A DNA stretch of 64,000 bases from Clostridium tetanomorphum (GTDB lineage: Bacteria > Bacillota > Clostridia > Clostridiales > Clostridiaceae): assembly GCF_017873215.1 (NCBI RefSeq), contig NZ_JAGGKA010000001.1, positions 363,615 through 427,614 of the forward strand, written 5' to 3'. The position numbers and the translations under genes were made by a program. Shown piece by piece: positions 44,170 through 52,889 of this stretch. Position 1 is the first letter of the stretch. The number at the start of each line of letters is the position of its first letter. The notes beneath the pieces are model-generated. The model was not told the origin of the DNA, did not search any database, and was given only the letters and a program-made list of their open reading frames with translations.

Positions 44170-45382
44170 GAAATTAAAAATTTCAGATTTAGTTCCTGCT
44201 GCATATAATCCTAGAAAAAAGTTAAAACCGGGGGATAAAGAATTTGAGAAAATTAAAAGCAGCATAAATGAATTTGGATATGTTGAGCCTATTATTGTAA
44301 ATTCTGATAAGACAATTATAGGAGGACATCAAAGAGTTTCCGTTTTAAAAACATTAGGTTATGAAGATATAGATTGCATTGTAATAGATATTGATAAAAC
44401 TAAAGAAAAGGCATTAAATATTGCTCTTAATAAAATTACTGGTGAATGGAACAAAGAATTACTTGCTGATTTAATAAAGGATCTACAGGAAATTGATTAT
44501 GATGTAGAATTTACAGGCTTTGAACCACCAGAAATTGATGAGCTTTTTAATGAACTTCATCCTAAAGGTGTGAAAGAGGATGGCTTTGATGAAGCACCAC
44601 CAGAAGTTCCAATTACAAAGAAAGGTGATGTTTGGTTACTTGGAAGGCATCGTTTGATATGCGGTGACAGCACAAAACTTGAGACATATGAAAAACTTAT
44701 GGGAGGAAAAAAAGCAAATTTAGTTGTAACAGACCCTCCGTACAATGTTTCCTATGAAGGAACAGCAGGAAACATTCAAAATGATAATATGGAAGATAAA
44801 AAGTTTTATGAATTTCTTTTTAATGCATATAAAGGTATGTATGAAAATCTTGCAGATGGTGGTTCTATCTATGTGTTCCATGCTGATAGAGAAACCGTTA
44901 ATTTTAGAGCAGCTTTTAAAGAGGCAGGATTCTTTTGTCATCAAACTTGTATATGGATAAAGAATTCCCCAGTACTAGGACGTTGTGATTATCAATATAA
45001 TCATGAGCCTGTACTTGTAGGATGGAAACCTACTGCAGGACATAAATTTTATGGAGATAGGAAGCAAAGGACCACTTGGAATTTTGATAGACCTACAAAA
45101 TCAAAATATCATCCAACAATGAAGCCAATAGCTTTAGTTGCTTACCCAATTACAAATTCAAGTTTAACAAATTCTATTGTTCTAGATCCTTTCGGTGGAA
45201 GTGGTTCAACTCTTATAGCTTGTGAGCAGACAGATAGAATTTGCTATACTATAGAACTTGATGAAAAATATGCTGATGTTATTGTTAAAAGATATATAGA
45301 ACAAGTAGATAGTGATGAAGCCGTATTTCTTTTAAGAAACGGTAAAAAAATTTCTTATAAAGATATTGAAAAAAGTGAATAA
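44159..45382 (+). CDS. ParB-domain / DNA methyltransferase fusion
   Basis: ATG at 44159 behind GGAGGGAAGAGG; the open frame further up lies inside the previous gene. The 407-residue protein has a ParB/Srx-like domain (LVPAAYNPRKKL, GGHQRVSVLKTLGY at 55-68) and a beta-class methyltransferase domain with motif IV TDPPYNVSYE (191-200) and motif I LDPFGGSGSTLIA near 350. Such phage enzymes methylate adenine (or N4-cytosine) and are thought to protect phage DNA from host restriction. The ParB part has the nucleotide-binding-like GGHQR motif. Confidence 0.88.
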   Translation: MEFKKLKISDLVPAAYNPRKKLKPGDKEFEKIKSSINEFGYVEPIIVNSDKTIIGGHQRVSVLKTLGYEDIDCIVIDIDKTKEKALNIALNKITGEWNKELLADLIKDLQEIDYDVEFTGFEPPEIDELFNELHPKGVKEDGFDEAPPEVPITKKGDVWLLGRHRLICGDSTKLETYEKLMGGKKANLVVTDPPYNVSYEGTAGNIQNDNMEDKKFYEFLFNAYKGMYENLADGGSIYVFHADRETVNFRAAFKEAGFFCHQTCIWIKNSPVLGRCDYQYNHEPVLVGWKPTAGHKFYGDRKQRTTWNFDRPTKSKYHPTMKPIALVAYPITNSSLTNSIVLDPFGGSGSTLIACEQTDRICYTIELDEKYADVIVKRYIEQVDSDEAVFLLRNGKKISYKDIEKSE

Positions 45383-45450
45383 AACCCTTGCTATATGTGT
45401 GCTTTAGAGTGATATATGTATGTAACGAAAACACACATGGAGGTTTAAAA

Positions 45451-45762
45451 ATGAAAGCATTATTTGGAAGAAAGGTTTTAAATTTAAAAGAGCTTAAATA
45501 CCTTACAAAGGAAGCTAAAAAGGATGGCATGAAAGGAGAACTTTACGAAGTTACAAAAGAAATAAAATTAAGTGATGAGGAATTCAAAGAATTTGCAAAA
45601 GACTTTTGCAAGGATCAACCTTGGATAACAAAAGAAGACGGGGGATGCAATTCAAAAGGAGAATTAAGATGCATAAGAGTTAAAAATACAAAAACAAATA
45701 AAAGCATCTTAGTAGATTCAGAAGGTTATGATTATCCAAGATACACAGCAATAGAAAAGTAG
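45451..45762 (+). CDS. DUF6329-like small protein
   Basis: ATG at 45451 follows ATGGAGG; an upstream open frame has no site. The 103-residue protein (MKALFGRKVLNLKELKYLTK, GELYEVTKEIKLSDEEFKEF, DYPRYTAIEK end) resembles a family found on clostridial phages and conjugative elements. It is charged and soluble. The leader has a 10-bp inverted repeat (ATATGTGTG near 45394, AACACACAT near 45428), possibly an operator. Confidence 0.6.
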   Translation: MKALFGRKVLNLKELKYLTKEAKKDGMKGELYEVTKEIKLSDEEFKEFAKDFCKDQPWITKEDGGCNSKGELRCIRVKNTKTNKSILVDSEGYDYPRYTAIEK

Positions 45763-45770
45763 AATTTAAG

Positions 45771-45791
45771 CCACCTAAAGGGTGGTTTTTC
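45771..45791 (+). terminator. Terminator
   Basis: CCACC-TAAA-GGGTGG followed by TTTTTC, 9 bp after the preceding stop codon. Confidence 0.75.
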
Positions 45792-45940
45792 TTATGCCAT
45801 AATTATAGAAATTAATCCATTAAAAATCTATATTTTATTTGATAGAATCTTGTATATATAACTGGATATACACACCTTTCAGAGGTAATATGTACACTAC
45901 CAAAAGGTAATAAGCACACTTTGAAAGGAGTAGAGAAGAA

Positions 45941-46738
45941 TTGAAAAACCAAACAGTTGGTGTAGAAATTGAAATGACAGGAATTACAAGAGAAAAAGCT
46001 GCCGAGGTTACTTCAAAATTTCTAAATGGAGAAATCAAACGAAGTCATGATAGTTATGATACCTATAAGGTAACGGCATTAGACAAAAGGGTTTGGAAAA
46101 TAATGAGTGATGCAAGCATCCAAACAATGAAAAAAGAAAAAGGTACACTTATTTCAGCAGATAAAAGTTACAGTGTAGAACTTGTAACGCCTATTCTAAA
46201 ATATGAAGATATTGAAACCTTACAAGAACTTATAAGACAACTTAGACATGCAGGAGCAGTTAGTCAAAGTAAGTTGAAATGTGGAATACATATTCACATA
46301 GGAGCAAAAGAACATGCTCCAAATACATTAAAGAACTTAGTTAATCTTATAGCGGCAAAGGAAGATTTAATTTATAAAAGTCTTGAGATTGATCCAGCTA
46401 GGGTTAAGTATTGCAAAAAGGTTAATGAGAATTTGATAGAAACTATAAACAAGAAAAAACCTAAAAGTTTAAAGGAACTTGCGGATATTTGGTACAGTGA
46501 TTATGGTGTTGAGAATAGAAGTAGGCACTACCATACAAGCAGATACCACGGACTAAATTTACACAGTACTTTTACAAAAGGAACTATTGAATTTAGAATT
46601 TTTAATGGGACTATGCACGCAGGAAAAATTAGAAGTTACATAGTTTTTTGCCTTGCTATTAGTCATCAAGCATTAAAGCAGAAAAGTGCAAGTGCAAAAC
46701 GTACCCATACTGATAATGAAAAATATACCTTTAGGTGA
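45941..46738 (+). CDS. Amidoligase family protein, interrupted by an in-frame TGA
   Basis: TTG start behind GAAAGGAG. The 265-residue frame has VGVEIEMTGITREKAAEV and CGIHIHIGAKEHAPNTLKNL, GLNLHSTFTKGTIEFRIFNG, the core of the carboxylate-amine ligase-like amidoligase family (ATP-dependent amide bond formation; some modify peptides or cell wall). After TGA at 46736-46738 the same frame continues for 35 codons (WLLRLGLIGDEFKNCRKHLM ... ALDGDCAFRTPRVA) to 46846. This is clearly the normal C-terminus, so the gene carries a nonsense codon where Cys or another residue is expected. Confidence 0.75.
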   Translation: MKNQTVGVEIEMTGITREKAAEVTSKFLNGEIKRSHDSYDTYKVTALDKRVWKIMSDASIQTMKKEKGTLISADKSYSVELVTPILKYEDIETLQELIRQLRHAGAVSQSKLKCGIHIHIGAKEHAPNTLKNLVNLIAAKEDLIYKSLEIDPARVKYCKKVNENLIETINKKKPKSLKELADIWYSDYGVENRSRHYHTSRYHGLNLHSTFTKGTIEFRIFNGTMHAGKIRSYIVFCLAISHQALKQKSASAKRTHTDNEKYTFR

Positions 46739-46878
46739 TGGCTTCTTAGACTTGGGCTTATAGGAGATGAATTTAAAAATTGCAGAAAACATCTTATGAA
46801 AGCACTTGATGGAGATTGTGCCTTTAGAACACCAAGAGTGGCTTGAAGCTAAGTGTATAGATAAAGAGGGAAACTCAA

Positions 46879-47439
46879 ATGGATAATAAATCAGATGTAA
46901 ATATTACAAATGAGGTGCTTTCTTCTGCATCTAAAATAAAAGAACAGCTTCTTTCTGATATGCTTTCAGAGCAATCGCTACTTTTATCCTCATCACAATT
47001 GAGGGCAGCAGAAACTGCTATTCTTCCAAGGATAGCATGGTATAAGGCACTGAAAAACAGTGGTGTGTCTGAGGACGAGGCACTCGCATTTGTTTGGGAC
47101 AGCCTTATCCAAACCTCAAAGGCAAAAAAGCGTTTTGCATCATTTTGTGGGTATATTCCTGGGGGATTTTTTGTATTCCGCAAAATCTTCTATAAGGCAC
47201 TGCAGGCTGACCTGTGGGACAATAAGTTTACGCAAAACGATGCTAATGGATTATGCTTTAATACCACACGTTGCCTATATAAGGATCTTGCTGTTTTTTA
47301 CAACTGTTTGGAAATAGTTTCGTTGTTTTGCAAAATAGACCATGTGCTATTTGACGGGCTTAAACATATCCAATTTAATCGCACTCAAACACTTGGTAAC
47401 GGGGGAACTATGTGTGACTTTCATTATTTTGCCCGCTGA
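46879..47439 (+). CDS. L-2-amino-thiazoline-4-carboxylic acid hydrolase family protein
   Basis: ATG after AAAGAGGGAAACTC. The 186-residue protein matches the ATC-hydrolase family: an N-terminal helical part, AILPRIAWYKALKNSGVSED, FGYIPGGFFVFRKI-like CGYIPGGFFVFRKIFYKALQ, and the C-terminal IQFNRTQTLGNGGTMCDFHY. The founding member acts in conversion of a thiazoline to cysteine, but most members are uncharacterised. Residues C-terminal to FNRTQTLG are conserved. It is not phage-like and marks a return to non-phage DNA. Confidence 0.82.
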   Translation: MDNKSDVNITNEVLSSASKIKEQLLSDMLSEQSLLLSSSQLRAAETAILPRIAWYKALKNSGVSEDEALAFVWDSLIQTSKAKKRFASFCGYIPGGFFVFRKIFYKALQADLWDNKFTQNDANGLCFNTTRCLYKDLAVFYNCLEIVSLFCKIDHVLFDGLKHIQFNRTQTLGNGGTMCDFHYFAR

Positions 47440-47525
47440 CACAAGCAACGAGGAGAATATAATTATTTACCTAACTTCTCAATAGTTTCAATGAATATAG
47501 CAACAAACGGAAAGCATTAAAACCA

Positions 47526-47565
47526 AAAGAGGAGCAAGATTAATTAATTTTCTTGTTCCTCTTTG
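47526..47565 (+). terminator. Terminator after the ATC-hydrolase gene
   Basis: AAAGAGGAGCAAGA and TCTTGTTCCTCTTT pair around a TTAATTAATTT loop. Confidence 0.75.
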
Positions 47566-47732
47566 CAAAGATTTTGCACGGTAGTATTTTGTTAAATTTT
47601 ACTATAGAAAAGCAAGTCTTTCAAGCTACTAAATATGAACAACCATAAAGGAGCATGTCCGTATGAAAAGTCAAATCCGTTCACTGTCCTTATGCAAGTA
47701 TTGACTGGACTATATTGGGTATGTAGTAGGCG

Positions 47733-47764
47733 AGAGTAGTTGCATTTTCAAAAATGCAACTACA
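47733..47764. repeat. Perfect inverted repeat
   Basis: GTAGTTGCATTTT and AAAATGCAACTAC are separated by two bases. It lies just downstream of the minus-strand gene remnant and could be its former terminator, although the T-run is lacking. Confidence 0.6.
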
Positions 47765-47773
47765 TAATCCAAC

Positions 47774-48053
47774 TCATTTAAATGTTGATAATAGTTCTGC
47801 GTAATATTTAGCATTGCCTGTCATGTGGTATTGGTACCAAGATTTGATTGTGTCAGATGAATAGACATCTAAGTATTCAATAATTTGTTTTGCCTACAAC
47901 AGTCCACCAGCTGAACTTGTTGTATAATATTTCCATAAGCTACAGAAAGCCTATCTGTGTAAAATGACTTTCCAGAATAATTTTTAGAAAAGTAAGTAAG
48001 ATATTCAAGCAAATTACTCGTATGAAAGTGATTATTTAGAATTCCTAATTCGG
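47774..48053 (-). pseudogene. Unidentified gene remnant with frameshift
   Basis: On the minus strand two protein-like stretches join: LLEYLTYFSKNYSGKSFYTD, RLSVAYGNIIQQVQLVDCCR in one frame, and QIIEYLDVYSSDTIKSWYQY, HMTGNAKYYAELLSTFK in another, ending at TGA 47774. The break is at about 47882. No family is recognised. The 5' end runs into the transposase remnant at 48042. Confidence 0.45.
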
Positions 48054-48638
48054 CTAAAGCTAAAATTGCTAAGAAAAAAGATCCAAATATTATTCCACAC
48101 AACCTGTAGTCAAATACCTAAACAAACGTATGCTAACTCTGAAATTAAGCTTTCTTATATTAATGGTCATTATTATTATGCACTTAAAGCAACTACTCTT
48201 GTTAATGGGCTTGGAATCTTGCGTCATATTGATTTTAACGATACTCAATTAATGGATTTTGAAGTTCATGATACTGGTGAACAAGCTAAAGACCACTATG
48301 ACTCAAAAACTTTAATTCCTATGATGAGACGTTATTTCAATATACATCCATATTTCAAATATAACTACTTTATTGGTGATGCTGCTTATGATTGTGATGA
48401 TAATTATAAATATCTAATTAAAGATTGTAGCATAGTACCTATAGTTCCCATTAATCATCGTAATACTTCTGACTTACCACAGTCTAGCGGCTTTACTAAT
48501 GACGGAATTTCTTTATGTCCAAAGGATTCTTCTCTTCCAATGAAATTTGATGGAATTACAAGAGAAAAAGGTGGTTCTACGAGAGTTAAATGGCTTTGCC
48601 CTAAATCTAAAAAAGTTAGACGTAAAGGCAGTCAGTAA
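48042..48638 (+). pseudogene. DDE transposase remnant
   Basis: The 190-residue frame has HYYYALKATTLVNGLGILRH, NYFIGDAAYDCDDNYKYLI and IVPINHRNT, the middle of a DDE transposase of the broad IS4/IS5/IS1182 type. The preceding codons (KIAKKKDPNIIPHNL in another frame) look like the same protein, so there is a frameshift near 48105. The C-terminus with the last catalytic Glu and both IS ends are missing. The next 285 bp up to 48923 show nothing recognisable. Confidence 0.65.
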
Positions 48639-48923
48639 ACTAGTTCAAAGCTTTTAATCCGCTACGGCGTAATACATAAAAAAGAGGGAAAGGTTTAGCA
48701 TAAGCAGATTAGTGTGTAGTTATAGAAATAAATAAAATAATAATCCCCTCCTTTTTAGGTAAGGAACCAAAAAAGAAATAATTTAAGGAGCGGATAAGAT
48801 TATAGGGAAGAAGACTTGAAATAAGATAATGGATAATTAATAGAAGAAAAAGAAGTTTTGTATGAACACTTCTTTCTATCCTAATATAAGAAAAATGTAA
48901 TTTACTTGAATTATAACTTGTGC

Positions 48924-49454
48924 TTATTTTGCGAATATACTTTGTTTATTTAATTCCAGTTTAGTTGATGTAAGTTGAATAATCAATTCCTCCATTGCTG
49001 ATATGCTTGCTACAACACAAATTATATGCATTAATACATTTGTGTTAATATATGGAATAAATATAGGAAACAGAAACAAAACTATGCCAGTAATTTTATT
49101 TCCGCAAGTATGAATACTTGCAAAAGTTTTATATTTTTTCATGGCCACAAACATGGATGATAATCTAATAATACTAATTATAACAATCCAAATAACAATT
49201 TTTGTTGTAAGATTTAAAATTGGGTAAATCAAAAATAACAATGCAGCTGTCATTATCATATCGCCAATGGAATCAAGTTTTGCACCAAAACTACTTGTTG
49301 TACCTATCTTCCTGGCAATAAACCCATCTATAATGTCACTAAATCCACAAATAATATATATTACATAAAAGTCTAAGCTTAATGGTTTTGTATAAATTAA
49401 AATCAAAGAAAAAATTATTCTACTAAAGGATATACAATTTGGTAGCGACTTCAT
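48924..49454 (-). CDS. CDP-alcohol phosphatidyltransferase family protein
   Basis: ATG at 49454 (minus strand, behind AGGCGAGGT); the frame is open further but without a site. The 176-residue protein has four or five membrane helices and the family signature DIIDGFIARKIG, SFGAKLDSIGD (D-x2-D-G-x2-A-R ... G-x3-D-x3-D). Enzymes of this class move a phospho-alcohol from CDP-alcohol to make phospholipids such as phosphatidylglycerol phosphate. It is transcribed opposite to its neighbours. Confidence 0.88.
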   Translation of the reverse strand: MKSLPNCISFSRIIFSLILIYTKPLSLDFYVIYIICGFSDIIDGFIARKIGTTSSFGAKLDSIGDMIMTAALLFLIYPILNLTTKIVIWIVIISIIRLSSMFVAMKKYKTFASIHTCGNKITGIVLFLFPIFIPYINTNVLMHIICVVASISAMEELIIQLTSTKLELNKQSIFAK

Positions 49455-49581
49455 ATCATTACCTCGCCTAAAATAAGTCTTTATTACACTTAATTTTACT
49501 ATTATGAAGTAATTATAACATATTACTAAAGAAAAGCATGGAAAAGTGATACATTGATTATTATGGTAAAGAACCAAACAC

Positions 49582-49618
49582 AGGATACCGCCCATGAGGA
49601 CAAAGGGGCGGTATTTTT
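49582..49618 (+). terminator. Terminator-like hairpin
   Basis: ATACCGCCC and GGGCGGTAT with 12-base loop, followed by TTTTAT. No complete gene ends just upstream on the plus strand, so it probably belongs to an inserted remnant. Confidence 0.65.
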
Positions 49619-49720
49619 ATATTCGGATGGTTCTCACTTCGAGACATGTTAGCCCGAAGTTGCAGGGGTTGGGGAGGTTCCTTAACAAGCGATTTTTTGT
49701 AGGTTCATTCTAAAAAAATA

Positions 49721-49801
49721 CGCAACTGTGGTCACAGTTGCCCTGCTTGCCGTTTTGTGACCGCTTGCTTTTACAAAGAATGCCCGTTGGACTTCTACTG
49801 A
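49721..49801 (+). pseudogene. Cys-rich gene fragment (C-terminal 26 codons)
   Basis: The frame reads RNCGHSCPACRFVTACFYKE, CPLDFY and a TGA. Six Cys in 26 residues fits the end of a small Cys-rich protein found with Tn1549/Tn916-type conjugative transposons, but this is from memory. The rest of the 49619-49938 gap contains no gene. Confidence 0.35.
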
Positions 49802-49938
49802 ATAAAAGCATAGGTATGTTCCAGGTATCTCGTATTTGTTTTGTTAATAGAACGTACTTCTGCCTGTGGTAATACTTGTTATTATTCGGACAACCGTATA
49901 TAATAAATAAGAATGAATGTGAAAAGGATGATTAGCGT

Positions 49939-50127
49939 ATGGACTATATTTCTGCCCCGGACGCCGCCGTAAAGTGGGGGATTTCAGAACGGCGAGTGCA
50001 AAAACTATGTGAAGAAAATCGTATACCCGGCGTGATACGATTTAGCCGTATGTGGTTGATACCAAAAGACGCAGAAAAACCCACGGATAGAAGATATACA
50101 AAAGTAAGGAGTGTATGCGATGAGTGA
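49939..50127 (+). CDS. Small helix-turn-helix (excisionase-like) DNA-binding protein
   Basis: ATG behind AAAAGGATGATTAGCGT. The 62-residue protein reads YISAPDAAVKWGISERRVQK, LCEENRIPGVIRFSRMWLIP, a MerR/excisionase-type winged helix. The same small gene regularly stands directly before vanR-type response regulators on mobile DNA. It overlaps the response regulator by 8 bp. Confidence 0.85.
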   Translation: MDYISAPDAAVKWGISERRVQKLCEENRIPGVIRFSRMWLIPKDAEKPTDRRYTKVRSVCDE

Positions 50128-50815
50128 CAAAATATTAATTGTCGATGATGAGCAGGAAATTACTGATCTCATTTCTTTGTATTTGGAAAATGAGAGTTTT
50201 ACAGTTTTTAAATCCTATTCTGCGTCTGATGCTTTGAAATATATAAACGAAGAAAAGCTGGATATGGCAATCTTAGATATAATGCTCCCGGATATGAACG
50301 GTTTGGAGATATGCAAAAAAATCCGCGAAAGGTATCACTATCCTATTATTATGTTGACTGCTAAAGGGGAGGAAATTGATAAAATTACTGGATTGACTTT
50401 CGGTGCAGATGATTATATTACAAAACCGTTTCTTCCGCTGGAATTAGTGGCTCGTGTGAAGGCACAGCTACGCCGCTACAAACGATACAATATTGTCACA
50501 GAGCGGGAAGAAGATATTATTGTTCATGCGGGGCTGGTCTTAAATATTAACACCCATGAATGTACTCTGAATGAAAAACCCATTTCCCTGACCCCCACAG
50601 AGTTTTCGATTCTGCAAATTCTTTGTAAGAGAATTGGAAACGTTGTTAGTTCAGAGGAATTATTTCATCAAGTTTGGAGAGACGAATATTTTAGTAAAAG
50701 CAACAATACAATCACCGTTCATATCCGGCATCTGCGTGAAAAAATGGGAGACTCTTTTGAAGAACCAAAGTACATTAAAACCGTTTGGGGGTGTGGGTAC
50801 AAAATTGAAAAATGA
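50120..50815 (+). CDS. VanR-type response regulator
   Basis: ATG at 50120 after AAGGAGTG. The 231-residue protein has a receiver domain with phospho-acceptor Asp53 in AILDIMLPDMNG, DD9-10 and Lys in ITKPF, and an OmpR-type winged helix (LTPTEFSILQILCKRIGNVV, VHIRHLREKMGD). Closest in pattern to VanR proteins. It should bind DNA upstream of its own unit and the VanZ gene. Ten bp overlap the kinase gene. Confidence 0.92.
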   Translation: MSDKILIVDDEQEITDLISLYLENESFTVFKSYSASDALKYINEEKLDMAILDIMLPDMNGLEICKKIRERYHYPIIMLTAKGEEIDKITGLTFGADDYITKPFLPLELVARVKAQLRRYKRYNIVTEREEDIIVHAGLVLNINTHECTLNEKPISLTPTEFSILQILCKRIGNVVSSEELFHQVWRDEYFSKSNNTITVHIRHLREKMGDSFEEPKYIKTVWGCGYKIEK

Positions 50816-51908
50816 ATGGGAGAAAGATCGGGTACGGTTCAATAAGGTCTATCGCCAACTTTTACTTCGAGTGCTTTCTGTTGTCATAATTTATACCACA
50901 TTAGGTATAGCTGCTTATCTCTTGACTGCCAACTTGCTTAGACAATTCGCAGGGCAAAATGAGCTATTGTTACAAATCTTCGCATGGATTGAATTGCATA
51001 GGGGACTTGGTGCACTGGTATATATCGTGGTTGGGTATGGAGCAATTTTGCTTTATTATTGGAACAAGCCTTTCCAGTATCTCCATGAGGTTTTAAATGC
51101 TGCAGAAAATATTTTTCAGCATACAAACGAATTAATTGAACTGTCGGCCCCGCTAAAAGATGCAGAAATCTATCTGAACCAACTAAAAATATCTGTACAA
51201 AACAATGAGCGTGTGGCGCAAGAAGCAGAACAGCGAAAAAACGATTTGATTGAGTATCTTGCGCATGATTTGAAAACGCCTTTAACTTCTGTCATTGGTT
51301 ATCTTAGCCTATTGGATGAAGCTCTGGATATGCCTGTGGAGCAAAAAGCAAAATATGTTCATATTACACTGGATAAGGCTAAACGCTTAGAAAAACTTAT
51401 CAATGAATTCTTTGAAATTACCCGCTATGATCTCCAGAATACATCCTTAGAAAAGGAAACTATTGATCTTTACTATATGTTGGTTCAAATGACAGACGAG
51501 TTCTATCCTGTTTTATCAGCACATGGAAATACTATAAAATTAGATGCAAATGAGGATTTAACCGTCTACGGGGATTCTGTAAAATTGGCAAGGGTATTTA
51601 ACAATATCCTAAAAAATGCAATTTCGTACAGTTACCCTGACACTGAAATTATTGTAGGGGCAAAAGCTATTGATGCATCTGTCCAGATCACTTTCTGCAA
51701 TCATGGAAAAACGATTCCGGCCTCAAAGTTGGATGCCATATTTGATAAGTTCTTTAGGCTTGATGAAACCCGTGCAACAAATACAGGCGGTGCAGGTTTG
51801 GGATTAGCGATTGCAAAAGAAATCATTACTTTGCATGGAGGAAGCATAATCGCAGAAAGTGAAAATGAAATTACTACTTTTTTTATGACCTTGCCAATTT
51901 CTTGTTAG
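50805..51908 (+). CDS. VanS-type sensor histidine kinase
   Basis: TTG at 50805 is chosen: GGGGGTGTGG lies before it and the frame upstream lies in the regulator gene. The 367-residue protein has two membrane helices (21-43 and 70-87), a HAMP-like linker, the H box EYLAHDLKTPLTSV (His154), the N box NNILKNAISYS and G boxes FDKFFRLDETRATNTGGAGL, GLAIAKEI. It probably senses a cell-wall signal. Confidence 0.92.
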   Translation: MKNEWEKDRVRFNKVYRQLLLRVLSVVIIYTTLGIAAYLLTANLLRQFAGQNELLLQIFAWIELHRGLGALVYIVVGYGAILLYYWNKPFQYLHEVLNAAENIFQHTNELIELSAPLKDAEIYLNQLKISVQNNERVAQEAEQRKNDLIEYLAHDLKTPLTSVIGYLSLLDEALDMPVEQKAKYVHITLDKAKRLEKLINEFFEITRYDLQNTSLEKETIDLYYMLVQMTDEFYPVLSAHGNTIKLDANEDLTVYGDSVKLARVFNNILKNAISYSYPDTEIIVGAKAIDASVQITFCNHGKTIPASKLDAIFDKFFRLDETRATNTGGAGLGLAIAKEIITLHGGSIIAESENEITTFFMTLPISC

Positions 51909-51971
51909 GAAAACATCAATGTTTTCTTAGGATTTTCTTAGGAATTAAACAAGTTAATATTAAAAAACAAA

Positions 51972-52017
51972 TAGCTCCTGTTAGATAAAATGGTAATTAA
52001 CAGGAACTATTTTATTA
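51972..52017 (+). terminator. Hairpin between vanS-like and vanZ-like genes
   Basis: AATAGCTCCTGTTA and TAACAGGAACTATT pair (one mismatch), followed by TTATTATT. It may attenuate read-through into the VanZ gene. Confidence 0.6.
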
Positions 52018-52047
52018 TTGGATTTGTCAGAAAGGAGAATATCAGGC

Positions 52048-52674
52048 ATGAATGATTTGCTGTTAAAAGGCTATGAATGTCTAACTGTCATACTACCTTT
52101 CTTAATTACATTTGCGATACTAAGCTTCATTTACAAGCATAAGAAAATTCCCCAGACAAAAGGGAGAACCTTGATGCTTGTCGTTTTTATCATGTACATT
52201 TTTGCTGTTTTTTATTTTACAGGTGTAGGCACTATATTTGATTTGCAGCGGTACGGTATTCAGCTTAATGCTGGTCAAATCAATCTATTGCCATTTTCAA
52301 AAGATATTGATATTGCCGCATATTTTCTTAATGTTTTATTGTTCGTACCATTTGGGTTCTTTTTGCCGTTTATTTGGCCCAACATAGACAAACTAAAGTA
52401 TACTGTTCTTTCAGGCTTTTCTTTTTCATTATTGATTGAGATTAGCCAATTGTTTAACAATAGACGTACAGATATTGATGATTTAATATTGAATACCCTT
52501 GGAACGTTAATAGGTTATCTGTTGTTCAAAGTATTCATTCGCATAACAAAAAGAACGGTTCACCCTATAACCCATTTCAAGTATGAACCGGCTATTTACA
52601 TTCTAACCGTCTTTTTAGGTCACTTTTTGATGTTTAATGAGTTTGGACTGGCAAAAATTCTCTATGGTTTCTGA
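52048..52674 (+). CDS. VanZ family protein (second)
   Basis: ATG at 52048 after GAAAGGAGAATATC; the frame is open to 52018. The 208-residue protein has about six helices and the motifs INLLPFSKDIDIAAYFLNVL, FVPFGFFLPFIWP, LLIEISQLFNNRRTDIDDL and LNTLGTLIGYLLF. It follows the VanR/VanS-type genes, so it is the probable regulated output. No vanH, vanA/B or vanX genes exist in this window. Confidence 0.88.
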   Translation: MNDLLLKGYECLTVILPFLITFAILSFIYKHKKIPQTKGRTLMLVVFIMYIFAVFYFTGVGTIFDLQRYGIQLNAGQINLLPFSKDIDIAAYFLNVLLFVPFGFFLPFIWPNIDKLKYTVLSGFSFSLLIEISQLFNNRRTDIDDLILNTLGTLIGYLLFKVFIRITKRTVHPITHFKYEPAIYILTVFLGHFLMFNEFGLAKILYGF

Positions 52675-52706
52675 AGCATACATTAATCTGCCCTTTGTGA
52701 GAAAGA

Positions 52707-52778
52707 AAAAAACCGCTGTTGTAGTAGTTATTTTCCTATGCTCTTTTCTCTATTAACTCGACTGCGGTTTTGAAAACA
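52707..52778 (+). terminator. Terminator after the VanZ gene
   Basis: AAAACCGC and GCGGTTTT pair across a long AT-rich interior. Confidence 0.45.
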
Positions 52779-52840
52779 AAAATTCAAAGTCGCAGTTTTG
52801 CTGTATAAAAGCATATTGCGTAATAAGGAACGTTTAATTT

Positions 52841-52889
52841 GGCGGTTTTGGGATAGGAGGTTTTCCATGTATCCAAAGCCGCTTTTTTA
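52841..52889 (+). terminator. Second terminator-like hairpin
   Basis: GCGGTTTTGGGATA and TATCCAAAGCCGC pair with one bulge around a 14-base loop and are followed by six T. Confidence 0.65.

Noticed and set aside
46736..46738. Selenocysteine codon in the amidoligase
   Set aside because: No SECIS-type hairpin was recognised directly after the TGA, and decay of a prophage gene is simpler. It is kept only as a remote option.
49939..52674. Functional vancomycin-resistance operon
   Set aside because: No ligase, dehydrogenase or dipeptidase genes are present, only regulators and VanZ.
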